Shown here: piece by piece, positions 1 to 9,797 of the stretch
How positions within the stretch are numbered: position 1 is the first letter of the stretch
Layout: each line of letters starts with the position of its first letter
Assembly (NCBI GenBank): GCA_938084685.1
Contig: CALKGE010000001.1
Location: 434,001-498,000 of the forward strand
Direction of reading: 5' to 3'
DNA from: an uncultured Pirellulaceae bacterium
GTDB lineage: Bacteria; Planctomycetota; Planctomycetia; Pirellulales; Pirellulaceae
DNA: 64,000 nt
The notes under the pieces: generated by a model
What the model was told of the DNA's origin: nothing
The model's input: the letters and a program-made list of their open reading frames with translations, nothing else
Databases searched by the model: none
Translations under genes and position numbers: made by a program

Positions 1-1286
1 TTGGATTCTTCCTGTGACAGCAGGCCAGCCTTATGCAGTTGCAGGATGGCTGGCAGAGTGCCACGGACACGAATTGCTTCAAAGCTGCCGCCATTGATCA
101 ATTGCAGAAAAGGGACAACGAAATTGATCTCCCTGATTCCGCCCGGAGCATTGACGACATCCTGTTGACCGGTATCTTCCCAACGATGCAGCCGCCGTTT
201 TTGAGCTTTGATTCCAGTGATGTCGGCACGGTTGAGGTAGCGTCGATAGATCCATTTTTCCATGTGTTTCAGGAATCGCTGACCTAATCGGAGATCACCA
301 GCAATGGCTCGGGCATTGATCAATTCCTGACGTTGCCAGGTTCTACCCGAAAAGTCAAGGAATCGAATAGCATCGTTAATATGAACGGCTGTTGTGGAAG
401 ATTGGGCAGATAATTGAAAGCTGATGTCAATATCCAGTAGTTTGGTGCCGTTGGGCAGGGTCAGAAAACTGATGGTGTCGTTGAGAATAGTCGCATAACG
501 CTGTTCATCCTGCGACTGCCCGGATGGTGATTCTGACGGTTTGTTTTGATAGATCAGAAAGGCTTGCAGCGTGGTTCCGTAGCTGAGTTGGTTGCCAGCC
601 AGATCTCCCAGAGCAATGAGCGAGAAGGGAAGGTCGGCGGCCGAGGTAGCATTCAGCTGATGTTTCTTAATTGATTTCCGTGAGGCCAGCTCCACAGCAC
701 TTTGCAGCAGGGCTTCACAGAGTATGGATGTTTGATTGGCAACCACATCAGCGGGCTGTTTCATGACCAGGTCACCATAAGCAATCCGCAGCAGCTCGCG
801 ATTCCGGATCCGTTCGAGTTGCTCTGAAATGTCCGGATCACTTGCCAGATTCAGCACCTCGGTTCGGATTTCATCAATCAGGATTGCTCGATCAACCGGT
901 TGGCCGTCGGTCATACGAAGCAGGTCGTAGCACTCCGGATCCTGGATAAGAAGTTCAGCGATTTGCTCACTGGCTGAAAACATGACCAGCAAAGTTGGCA
1001 ATGCGGACTGGTCTCGTTCCCAAAGTGAACCCAGTGCAATGGGGTTACGTGATACGTTGGAGAATCGAGCCAGATAATTCAACGCTTGATTTGGCTTGGG
1101 TACGTTGGGAAGTGCCTGTTCCAGTTGAGTTGCTGTAACAGCGACCAGATCGAGTGTCATACCGGACTCGGCAATAGCTGTTAACGCGTCATGTGCCTGA
1201 CGCTTATCCGTGAGTGTCACGCTTTGAAACCACTTACGGGCGACAGCAGGTGAATCGAGAATTGTGATAAGCTGCTCGGTGTCCAT
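1..1286 (-). CDS. glnE: Glutamate-ammonia-ligase adenylyltransferase (GlnE), N-terminal part; truncated by the left window edge
   Basis: Open minus-strand frame from ATG at 1286 to position 1, read by eye (MDTEQLITILDSPAVARKWFQSV...GGIREINFVVPFLQLINGGSFEAIRVRGTLPAI). Not in the ORF track because it runs off the window. Confidence 0.85.
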   Translation of the reverse strand, partial: MDTEQLITILDSPAVARKWFQSVTLTDKRQAHDALTAIAESGMTLDLVAVTATQLEQALPNVPKPNQALNYLARFSNVSRNPIALGSLWERDQSALPTLLVMFSASEQIAELLIQDPECYDLLRMTDGQPVDRAILIDEIRTEVLNLASDPDISEQLERIRNRELLRIAYGDLVMKQPADVVANQTSILCEALLQSAVELASRKSIKKHQLNATSAADLPFSLIALGDLAGNQLSYGTTLQAFLIYQNKPSESPSGQSQDEQRYATILNDTISFLTLPNGTKLLDIDISFQLSAQSSTTAVHINDAIRFLDFSGRTWQRQELINARAIAGDLRLGQRFLKHMEKWIYRRYLNRADITGIKAQKRRLHRWEDTGQQDVVNAPGGIREINFVVPFLQLINGGSFEAIRVRGTLPAILQLHKAGLLSQEES

Positions 1287-1357
1287 GACCTGATCGCGTT
1301 CCTGAATATATTCCTAGTCTAGCACGCCACGACAGGAATCGACAATTACGAGTGCAC

Positions 1358-2044
1358 TCAGGATTGGACCAGCTGTAACCAGTCGATTTCCTGGCTCAGT
1401 CCCTGCTGGAAACCGACGGTGGCCAGAACGGGAGGGATACAACACCGTTCAATTTCCGCTGGATTCGAACGAAGGCTCAGATCCTGATCTCCGACAGGCT
1501 TCAGATGATTGATAATCACGCCTGCGATAGGAATTCCATCTTCGTAGGAAGCTGCCGTAATGAGCGTCTGCAGGGTGTGATTAATACACCCCAGTTTGTT
1601 GGGGACGACAACCACGAGCGGAAAGCCGAATGCATAAGCCAGATCCGCAACAAAGTGCTCGTCACTGATCGGTGACATCAGCCCACCTGCTCCTTCGACA
1701 ATGATAAAGTCTGAATGTTCTTGCCAGAACTGGATTCCATCTACCAGCAACTGCGAGTTAATCTCTTTTCCCTCTGCCTTGGCGGCGAGATGGGGTGCCA
1801 GCGGAGCGGCAAACATTTGTGGGCAAACATCTTCTACTGTGCCAGGTTTACCAGCCGCATTCCACAGCGCATCTGCATCTTCACTGAATAGTGTGCCGTT
1901 GCCTTGATCGATACAACCACTGGCGGCTGGTTTGTAGACGCCGACGTTCACACCCTGAGCTCGCAGTTGCCTGGCAATGAGTGCAGATACGTACGTTTTC
2001 CCGACTTCGGTGTCGGTGCCAGTAACAAAGATTCCCGCTGTCAT
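1358..2044 (-). CDS. bioD: ATP-dependent dethiobiotin synthetase BioD
   Basis: Translation MTAGIFVTGTDTEVGKTYVSALIARQL...VEGAGGLMSPIS. The likely start is the internal Met at 2044, not the upstream ORF start that overlaps aroE. Confidence 0.9.
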   Translation of the reverse strand: MTAGIFVTGTDTEVGKTYVSALIARQLRAQGVNVGVYKPAASGCIDQGNGTLFSEDADALWNAAGKPGTVEDVCPQMFAAPLAPHLAAKAEGKEINSQLLVDGIQFWQEHSDFIIVEGAGGLMSPISDEHFVADLAYAFGFPLVVVVPNKLGCINHTLQTLITAASYEDGIPIAGVIINHLKPVGDQDLSLRSNPAEIERCCIPPVLATVGFQQGLSQEIDWLQLVQS

Positions 2045-2052
2045 GAGGTGAT

Positions 2053-2901
2053 TCAGATTTCCAGATATTCTTCGAGAGCTTCTCGCATTACCGCTGGATT
2101 GGGGTCGACGTCGGTCCAGATTTTGAATCCGATGACGGCTTGGTTGACGAGCATGCCCAGGCCATCCAGAGTTCGACATTCACGTTGTTGGGCATCACGA
2201 AGCAGGCGAGTCATGGGCGGGTTGAAGACGACGTCCGCGACAACCATGTCGGATGAAAGTGTTTCGACATCCAGGGGTACTCGGGCATCGGCATCTCCCA
2301 GCCCAATACTTGTTGCGTTAATTACGACATTGACGTCATCATCCACTTCGTAATCACCATCCAGAACAATCAGACTGGCGTGTACCCCTTCGATGTTGTT
2401 AAGCAGGTCGACCAGCTCCTGACCACGGGATTCAGTGCGATTCACAATGGTGATGTCGGTCACTCCGTTGAGTGCCAGTTCTACTGAAATGGCTCGCGCG
2501 GCTCCTCCCGCACCCAGGATCACGACTTTTTGCCCGGCAGGTTCGAGTACTGTTTTCAGCGACTGGACAAATCCTTTGCCATCGGTGTTTTCACCGATCA
2601 ACTGACCATCCACCACATTGACACAGTTGACCGCGCCCATACGTTCAGCAGCTTCACTCAGTCCGTCAAGATATTGAATCACTTCCACCTTATGAGGGAT
2701 AGTAAAGTTTCCTCCCCGCAGTCCCATGGCCCGAAAACCAGCCATCGCATCTTTTAAATTCTCGGCAGGGACTTCCAGAGTGAGATATCGCCAGTCGAGT
2801 TCACAGTCTTCAAAAGCTCGTTCCATCATAAATTGAGTGGGATTACCGGCGACCGGCTGCCCCATGCATGACACAAGTTCTTGAATTGGTTTATCTGCCA
2901 C
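2053..2901 (-). CDS. aroE: Shikimate dehydrogenase
   Basis: Motifs GGNFTIPHK, NTDGKGF, VILGAGGAARAISVELA. Confidence 0.93.
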   Translation of the reverse strand: MADKPIQELVSCMGQPVAGNPTQFMMERAFEDCELDWRYLTLEVPAENLKDAMAGFRAMGLRGGNFTIPHKVEVIQYLDGLSEAAERMGAVNCVNVVDGQLIGENTDGKGFVQSLKTVLEPAGQKVVILGAGGAARAISVELALNGVTDITIVNRTESRGQELVDLLNNIEGVHASLIVLDGDYEVDDDVNVVINATSIGLGDADARVPLDVETLSSDMVVADVVFNPPMTRLLRDAQQRECRTLDGLGMLVNQAVIGFKIWTDVDPNPAVMREALEEYLEI

Positions 2902-3027
2902 GGTGAAAGTCCTTACGTGGAAGGGTCTAAGTATCGAGTTCCCGTTATGTTTAGTTTTATTAGGGAGAATTCAGTTCTGCAATTATGGGTTTCAAAAATC
3001 CGTACCTAATTACTCTGGTTACTTTGG

Positions 3028-3846
3028 TTACTCTGGCAAGTAGATTCGGTTAACAGGTGCAGATTCCATGGTCGTGTTATTGCGGCGGGCTTTGATGCGG
3101 ACGTAGGGAGCTGCATAGCAGCAACGTTCGCCAAAACTGTCGCGAGGTGCATTGGGGTCAGCGTGAAACGGCTCGACCAGATCTTCAATAACAAAACCAC
3201 TGCGGCAGATACCACCGATGATTTCTTCCCACCGATGAAGAAACTCCATCGTTCCCTCTTCCCGTAAGCGAGTACCCTGGACCGGCGGTAGTGGTCCCTG
3301 CCGATAGTAGGGTTCTATCAATTCATAGCCATTGGCTGAGCGATTCGTGCTGGCTTGCAGACTGGTCGGTTGCTTGTGCTGGCTGATGTATAGCCCGCCG
3401 GGCCTGGTAATCCGGGCAACTTCAGAAAAGACGTTTGCAATCGATGGAAGATAACAGGTGCTTACCGGATGGATGACAATGTCAAACGCTGCATTGGTAA
3501 ACATTGACAGGTCATCCATCGATGTTTCAACCACTCGTAGATCCATACCGCGTTCGGCAGCGACTTCGCGGTCAAGTTCCAGCATGGCAGGCGAGATATC
3601 AACCACAGTTACGTTGGCACCCGTTGCCGCGTAGATTGCACTTTGTCGGCCACCCCCAGCGGCTAAACAGAGAACTTCCTTTCCGCTAAGATCTCCTCCC
3701 AGCCAACCAATTGCATCGACCGTGTGCAGAGGTTGATGAAGGTCTTCATCTTTGGCAGGTCGAGTAAACCGCTTTTTCCCGGCCACCATCCGATTCCAGG
3801 CATCACGATTGTGCTGTTTGGCAATGGCTTGCTGATTGTCGTCCAT
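3028..3846 (-). CDS. Class I SAM-dependent methyltransferase
   Basis: EVLCLAAGGGRQSAIYAATGANVTVVDISPAML, a SAM-binding motif. Confidence 0.85.
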   Translation of the reverse strand: MDDNQQAIAKQHNRDAWNRMVAGKKRFTRPAKDEDLHQPLHTVDAIGWLGGDLSGKEVLCLAAGGGRQSAIYAATGANVTVVDISPAMLELDREVAAERGMDLRVVETSMDDLSMFTNAAFDIVIHPVSTCYLPSIANVFSEVARITRPGGLYISQHKQPTSLQASTNRSANGYELIEPYYRQGPLPPVQGTRLREEGTMEFLHRWEEIIGGICRSGFVIEDLVEPFHADPNAPRDSFGERCCYAAPYVRIKARRNNTTMESAPVNRIYLPE

Positions 3847-3855
3847 AATTCGCTC

Positions 3856-4860
3856 CTACTCCGTTTCGACGTGCACATTCTGACCTTGCGCATTGGTTTG
3901 AAATTTGCTGAGCCAGTCGAAAGCGGCAGCGGCGATTCCTTCGTGTCCCCCTTCAAAAATGGTGACTCGGCTTTGAGCCGCATAGCGCCGCAGGTGGATT
4001 TCGCGTCCTAACACTTTGTCTGTCATCTGGTCAGAGGCCCAGGGAGTGACGAGGCGTCCAGCGGGAGTACTCAAAGCTTTCATCTCCTGGGCAGTAACAG
4101 GTTTTGTTTTCGCTGCCGTGGCGATTACATTGAACGCCTTCAGGGAATGTGAAATGGGTACAGATCCTGTGTGGCCGTCATGGATTCCGGCAGCTATATC
4201 GAGGGGGACTCGTATCGAATTTGCCAGATAGTGGATGGGGGATCGTTCTTTATACTGTTGATCGACCATGGCATTGGTTCCAGGTGCGCCACCACAACTT
4301 GCTCGCAGCATGGCCCCGTATCTTGTTTCGGCATGTTTTTCATGCCACTTGGAGAGGTCACTAATGCCTACCCAGGCACTGGCTGCCGTCCAGTACTGTG
4401 GGTGCCGACTCACCATCAGCATCGTCATATGCCCGCCGCCTGAAACACCCGCAAGATAAATCCTCGATTTATCCGTGCGATACGTGGCTTTGGCGTAGGC
4501 CAGGGCATCGAGAATATCCTGCTGGGCGAGCTTACTACCGCAAGCTTCGGGCCGACTGTTGGGGCCACGGAAGTGAGGGAAGATGTAGATCCAGTCGCGA
4601 TCAAAGGCCTGCTTTTCCCACTCGGCGTTGTTCTGTTCCACCGAACTGCTCCAGGTATGCAAGGCAACCAGGACCGGATATCGTTGGCTTTCAGATGTGT
4701 CATACCCCTTGGGCAGGATGACGTAACAGGGCTGCTGCGAGTTGTCGACCGAACTGGTAATCATTACCTTCTGCTTTGTCTGGCCGTAGACTGAAGCGGT
4801 GCACAGTAGTGCTAACATGCCAAGGCAAAAGGGCCGGGTTATGGTTGTTGAAGAGATCAT
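3856..4860 (-). CDS. Secreted alpha/beta hydrolase (PHB-depolymerase/feruloyl-esterase-like)
   Basis: Signal peptide; IYLAGVSGGGHMTMLM nucleophile elbow; C-terminal FEGGHEG. Confidence 0.75.
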   Translation of the reverse strand: MISSTTITRPFCLGMLALLCTASVYGQTKQKVMITSSVDNSQQPCYVILPKGYDTSESQRYPVLVALHTWSSSVEQNNAEWEKQAFDRDWIYIFPHFRGPNSRPEACGSKLAQQDILDALAYAKATYRTDKSRIYLAGVSGGGHMTMLMVSRHPQYWTAASAWVGISDLSKWHEKHAETRYGAMLRASCGGAPGTNAMVDQQYKERSPIHYLANSIRVPLDIAAGIHDGHTGSVPISHSLKAFNVIATAAKTKPVTAQEMKALSTPAGRLVTPWASDQMTDKVLGREIHLRRYAAQSRVTIFEGGHEGIAAAAFDWLSKFQTNAQGQNVHVETE

Positions 4861-4991
4861 TTTTGAAGACTCAAAGATAAGAATTACGACGTGGAAGTTT
4901 GACTAGCACCAATTGGAGCACTTAAAATGAAAGTTCGGTGAATCCCACCTTATATGCATCCTACCTTTTTATACGTTCACCTGAAGCAGTT

Positions 4992-7289
4992 ATGAAAGAA
5001 TTACGACGTCTGATCCCCGTCTTTCTGGTGGTAATAATTTTTGGCACCCATTCGGTGTTGGCCGCCCCTAATATTACGTCCGCTTCTCCTCGTGGAATAC
5101 CTGCTGGAGCAACAACAGAGGTTAGTTTGGCGGGAGCGTCTCTGACATCACCACTGAAGGTTTGGACAAGTTTTCCAGCCGACGTGGAAGTGTTAGCAAC
5201 GCCGGAAGGAGTGGATGATGCGACCCATGCAAAGCTCCGGGTTACCCTGGCCGATAGTGTTGAAGTTGGAGTAGGAGCGATTTCAGTTGCCAATGCTACG
5301 GGTGTATCCCAGCTTTATATCGTGGTTGTTGATGATGCACCAGTGATTACAGAGCCGTCGCCCAATAATGCGTTGGCTGATGCGGCGTTGATTACCTTAC
5401 CTGCAGCGGTTCAGGCTGCATCCAGCGGTGCGGCAGCCGACTTTTTCAAGTTTGAAGCTCGAGCCGGGCAGGTTGTTTCAGTCGATGTGTTGGCGTCGCG
5501 CGTGAACTCTACGATGGATCCTGTGGTCAGGCTTCTGGCTGCGGACGGAACAGAGTTGGCCTATGCAGATGACAGCGAAGGTTTAGGAGCGGATGCTCGA
5601 GTGCAGACAAAGATTCCCGCCGACGGTCAATATGCGGTCGAGGTTCAGGATAGCAAGTATGCCGGTAATCTTCCCTACTACATCCGGATTGGAGAATTTC
5701 CACTCGCTACAACAACATTGCCTGCAGCTATTCAGGTTGGCGGTGAGCGTGAAGTGAATTTTACTGGTTCGGGTGTGGAGGCAATCTCGGATAAAGTGGT
5801 TCTCGCTGCAACCAGTGCGGGTGGTGATGTTCATGCAGGTGCTCGGGCCGAGCAGGGGCAAATGTCGGGCTTTGCGCGAGCCCTGGCCAGTTCGCATCCG
5901 CAGGCAGTGGAAGTAGAACCGAATAACGAAATCGCTCAGGCAACCGGAGCGGTATTTCCCGGTGGTGCCAGTGGTGTTTTTCAGCAGGCCGGGGACAAAG
6001 ATTATTTCAAATTCAGTGCCACCAAGGGCCAACGTTTGCGTTTTTCAGGTCACTCGCTGAAACTTGGTTCGCCAGCGGTCGTTAATTTCCGAGTGCTCAA
6101 GCTGGACGGAAGTCAACTCGCTGCAGCACCAATCAATCCGGAAAACGAGTACGCTGTGGCATGGAGTGTCCCGGAAGATGGTGAATATCTGTTGGAAACC
6201 AGCGAGTTGCTGCAACGTGGTGGTGAAGCATATGCCTACGTCGTTGAAGTTGCGGCCGGCAACACGTTTACGCTGACTCTGAAAAATGATAAAGCCACTC
6301 GCAATCGATTCCTGGTGGATGAAGGTAAAGGTGGATTTCAGTTTCCCATCACCGTACTCCGTGATGGCTATGTCGGTCCTATCACGATTAAATCAAGGAC
6401 TGAGATTCCTGGAGCTACCTGGCACAATAATGTGATTGCCAAAGATGGTAAAGAAATTACGGTGCTACTGGAGTTTTCAGAGGAGACGAAGGCCGGAGAT
6501 TTTGTCAATCTGGAAATCGTGGGTGAGGCAGAAATCGATGGTCAGACGGTTCAAGTTCCTTTGACATCCCGGGACTGGACGAGAACTCAGTTTGCGCCCA
6601 TCACTTATCCCTATGCATTTTTGCAGGGAGTGGTTCAGTATACGACTGTGCCCGCGATTGAAGAGTTCTTTGAGCCCAAGTTTGAGCCGGAAGCGGTCTA
6701 TGTCGCCCGTGGAGAGACAACGGCAACGCTCAAGATGTCGACCGCCAGTAAGCACAAGGACTTCAAGGGCACGTTGGCTCGAATGTTTGAGGATGTTCCA
6801 GAAGGCATTACCGTGGCAGATAAAGCGGACAAAGGAGTCCACACCATTACGGTGACGGTACCTGCTGATCTGGCGGAAGAAAAAGCATTCACAGTGAAAG
6901 CTTATGCGGAACATGCAGGTCACCTGCAGTTTGTAAAACGGAGTGTTCCGATCAAGGTGGTGGACCCACTGACTGTCACGATCAAACTCGAAGCGGCCAT
7001 TGCTGCCGGAGCAAGCCAAAAGGCAATAGTATCTGTGGTCCGGGGGCCTGGTTCCGCTGCGGAGCCTGTCACACTGACGCTGGCGGGCTTGCCAGACAAG
7101 GTGACCGTTCCTGCAGAGCTGACCATTGCTGCAGATAAAACAGAGTTGGAAGTAGAAATAGCAGCGGCCGCTGATGCAGCTGTCGCCAAAACAGACGGGA
7201 TCACCGTCACTGCAAAGTCAAAATATGCTGGCAAAGATGTGTCAGCTGTTAGTGCCGCCATCACAGTTGAAGTGAAAGCGGCAGAATAG
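4992..7289 (+). CDS. Secreted protein with pre-peptidase C-terminal (PPC)-type domains
   Basis: Signal peptide at Met 4992; DFFKFEARAGQVVSVDVLASRVNSTMDPVVRLLAADGTELAYADDS is PPC-like; repeated Ig-like beta segments. Confidence 0.7.
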   Translation: MKELRRLIPVFLVVIIFGTHSVLAAPNITSASPRGIPAGATTEVSLAGASLTSPLKVWTSFPADVEVLATPEGVDDATHAKLRVTLADSVEVGVGAISVANATGVSQLYIVVVDDAPVITEPSPNNALADAALITLPAAVQAASSGAAADFFKFEARAGQVVSVDVLASRVNSTMDPVVRLLAADGTELAYADDSEGLGADARVQTKIPADGQYAVEVQDSKYAGNLPYYIRIGEFPLATTTLPAAIQVGGEREVNFTGSGVEAISDKVVLAATSAGGDVHAGARAEQGQMSGFARALASSHPQAVEVEPNNEIAQATGAVFPGGASGVFQQAGDKDYFKFSATKGQRLRFSGHSLKLGSPAVVNFRVLKLDGSQLAAAPINPENEYAVAWSVPEDGEYLLETSELLQRGGEAYAYVVEVAAGNTFTLTLKNDKATRNRFLVDEGKGGFQFPITVLRDGYVGPITIKSRTEIPGATWHNNVIAKDGKEITVLLEFSEETKAGDFVNLEIVGEAEIDGQTVQVPLTSRDWTRTQFAPITYPYAFLQGVVQYTTVPAIEEFFEPKFEPEAVYVARGETTATLKMSTASKHKDFKGTLARMFEDVPEGITVADKADKGVHTITVTVPADLAEEKAFTVKAYAEHAGHLQFVKRSVPIKVVDPLTVTIKLEAAIAAGASQKAIVSVVRGPGSAAEPVTLTLAGLPDKVTVPAELTIAADKTELEVEIAAAADAAVAKTDGITVTAKSKYAGKDVSAVSAAITVEVKAAE

Positions 7290-7309
7290 CCTTTAAGGAA
7301 TTAGTAGTA

Positions 7310-9769
7310 ATGCAATTTCGTAACCTGCGTAAAACGTATGTGTTAATGGTAGCCAGTTTGCTCTGGAGTGGTTTAGCCACCGTGGGCCTGCAGGCGGAAG
7401 AAGCTCAGCTCGAGCGGATTGAAGTCTATCCTGCTGAAGTGCAGTTGACTGGTGTGCGAGAGCAGGCCCAGTTGGTTGTGACGGGGCATTTTGCGGATGG
7501 TTCTATCCAGGACCTGACGCGCGCGGCTACCGTCTCGACAGCTAATGCGGAGGTGGTGACTGTTGATGGAACGGTTGCTTATCCTCAAGCCAATGGGGAC
7601 GGCGCACTGAATGTTGAAGCTGGAGGAAAAACGGCCACGGTGAAAGTGGTTGTGACGAATCAGGATCAGCCTCAACCGGTCTCTTTCCTGTACGATACGT
7701 TAGCTGCATTGAGTAAGAATTCGTGTAATGCCGGTGCCTGCCATGGTTCGCCAAGTGGAAAAGGAGGTTTTCGTTTATCGCTACGAGCCTTTGATCCAAA
7801 GCTGGATGAACTGACTCTCATCCGGGAAGATTTTGGCCGTCGTACCAATTCACTGGATCCAGAAAACAGCCTGTTGTTGCTCAAGCCACTGATGAAAGTC
7901 GCTCATGGAGGGGGTCGGCAAATTCGCGCGGGCGATCCTGCTTACGCCGTGATTCGGGACTGGATTGCGGAGGGGTGCAAAATGGATACTGCCGAGGCGG
8001 CTCGTCCGGTGAAAATCGAAGTTTATCCGAAGTCCGGCCGAGTATTAAAGAAACCCGCGATGCAGCAGCAGCTCAGTGTGTGGGCCCATTTTTCCGATGG
8101 AAGTGTCCGCGACGTAACTCCGTTGGCCGTCTTCTCCAGCTCTGATGTGGAAGTTGCTGATGTGGATCGTAATGGATTAGTTGAAGGACTCAAGCGAGGT
8201 GAGGTCGCTGTGGTTGTTCGCTATCTTGAGTTCATCGAGTCGAGTTTCATTACGTTTGTAGAGGATGTCGAGAATTTTGTCTGGAACGATCCTCAAGTTA
8301 ATAACTATATCGATGTTGCTGTTGACGACAAACTCAAGCAATTAAAGTATCTGCCTTCCGACTTGTGTACGGATGAGGAATTTATTCGTCGTGTTTACCT
8401 GGATGTCATTGGTATCCTGCCGACGCTGGAGGAAGTGACCGCATTTGCGGCGGATGAAGATCCGGCCAAACGTGACAAGACGATCGACAGTTTGCTCGAT
8501 CGATCCGAGTTTTCCAAGTTTTGGGCTCTTAAATGGGGTGACTTATTACGTTTGACCAGTGGCCAGGTGACCAACGAAGGTGTGTATAAATACTATCGCT
8601 GGGTGGAACGGTCTTTCCGGGAAAACCAGCCCTATGATGAATTTGCCACGGAACTGCTTACGGCAACGGGAAGTACATTCAGTAATCCGGCAGCTAATTT
8701 TTATCGCACGTCGAAGGATATGAATGACTGCGTCGAAACAATCTCGCAGGTGTTCCTCGGCGCACGTTTGCAATGTGCCAAATGTCATAATCATCCGTTT
8801 GAACGCTGGACGCAGGATAACTACTATGGCATGGCAGCATTTTTCAACCGGGTGCAACGAGCCAACACGAAGCGTGCTAATGAGATGTTTATCTACGTTT
8901 CTCAAAGCGGGGAAGTTACGCAACCTCGTACTCAACAGCAGATGAAACCATGGGCGCCGGGTGTAGGAGACATTGAGGAACCCAACGAGTTTGATCGACG
9001 AATCGACTTTGCCAACTGGTTAACCAAACCAGACAACCCTTACTTTGCCAAGATTGAAGTAAATCGCATTTGGAGCCAGGTCTTTGGGCGAGGAATCGTT
9101 GAGCCGGCAGATGATTTCCGCGATACCAATCCACCCAGTAATGCCGTATTGCTGGATCAATTGGCAAAGGATTTCGTTGAGAACGGCTATGACCGGAAAA
9201 AAATACTGGCGACGATCCTGAAAAGCCGAACCTATCAGACCAGCTATCAGCCAAATGAATTTAACGAGGACGATACCAAGTACTTCTCGCACTATCAGCC
9301 TCGATTATTGTCAGCCGAACAGCTGCTCGATGCGATCTGTCATGTAACTCAGGTAGCAGAGTCCTTTGGTGGTTTGCCTCCCGGAACGAAGGCAACCCAT
9401 TTGCCGGCGCCGGATCTGGTGAATAACGAGTTTCTCAAGATCTTTGGTCAGCCAGAACGTCAAACGGTATGTGCTTGTGAGCGTACCAATGAATCCAACC
9501 TGAGTATGGCGATTCAGTTTTTCAATGGTCCGTTGATTTACAACAAACTGAAAAACGAATCCAATTCGTTCCGTAAGTCGATTACGGCAGGAGAAGATGA
9601 CACGCAGATTATCACTCGACTCTATAACCTGGCGGTTTGCCGAAATCCAAGTGAAACGGAATTGAAAGCCAGCCTGGATCACATTGCGTCCAAAGAGAAC
9701 CGGGTAGAGGCATTGGAAGACATTTGCTGGGCGATTCTTAATACCAATGAATTCCTGTTCCAGCACTAA
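7310..9769 (+). CDS. DUF1549/DUF1553 (PSCyt2/PSD1) planctomycete cytochrome-like protein with Ig-like domain
   Basis: NSCNAGACHGSPSGKGGFRLSLRAFDP, QCAKCHNHPFERW, NRIWSQVFGRGIVEPADDFRDTNPPSN. Confidence 0.9.
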   Translation: MQFRNLRKTYVLMVASLLWSGLATVGLQAEEAQLERIEVYPAEVQLTGVREQAQLVVTGHFADGSIQDLTRAATVSTANAEVVTVDGTVAYPQANGDGALNVEAGGKTATVKVVVTNQDQPQPVSFLYDTLAALSKNSCNAGACHGSPSGKGGFRLSLRAFDPKLDELTLIREDFGRRTNSLDPENSLLLLKPLMKVAHGGGRQIRAGDPAYAVIRDWIAEGCKMDTAEAARPVKIEVYPKSGRVLKKPAMQQQLSVWAHFSDGSVRDVTPLAVFSSSDVEVADVDRNGLVEGLKRGEVAVVVRYLEFIESSFITFVEDVENFVWNDPQVNNYIDVAVDDKLKQLKYLPSDLCTDEEFIRRVYLDVIGILPTLEEVTAFAADEDPAKRDKTIDSLLDRSEFSKFWALKWGDLLRLTSGQVTNEGVYKYYRWVERSFRENQPYDEFATELLTATGSTFSNPAANFYRTSKDMNDCVETISQVFLGARLQCAKCHNHPFERWTQDNYYGMAAFFNRVQRANTKRANEMFIYVSQSGEVTQPRTQQQMKPWAPGVGDIEEPNEFDRRIDFANWLTKPDNPYFAKIEVNRIWSQVFGRGIVEPADDFRDTNPPSNAVLLDQLAKDFVENGYDRKKILATILKSRTYQTSYQPNEFNEDDTKYFSHYQPRLLSAEQLLDAICHVTQVAESFGGLPPGTKATHLPAPDLVNNEFLKIFGQPERQTVCACERTNESNLSMAIQFFNGPLIYNKLKNESNSFRKSITAGEDDTQIITRLYNLAVCRNPSETELKASLDHIASKENRVEALEDICWAILNTNEFLFQH

Positions 9770-9797
9770 GAACTAACTCGAGAGTATTATCAGACAG

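Noticed and set aside
1904-2353. 149-aa plus-strand ORF
   Set aside because: Antisense to bioD/aroE; Ser/Thr-rich shadow translation.
6477-7019. 180-aa minus-strand ORF
   Set aside because: Antisense to the PPC protein; no start context or motifs.
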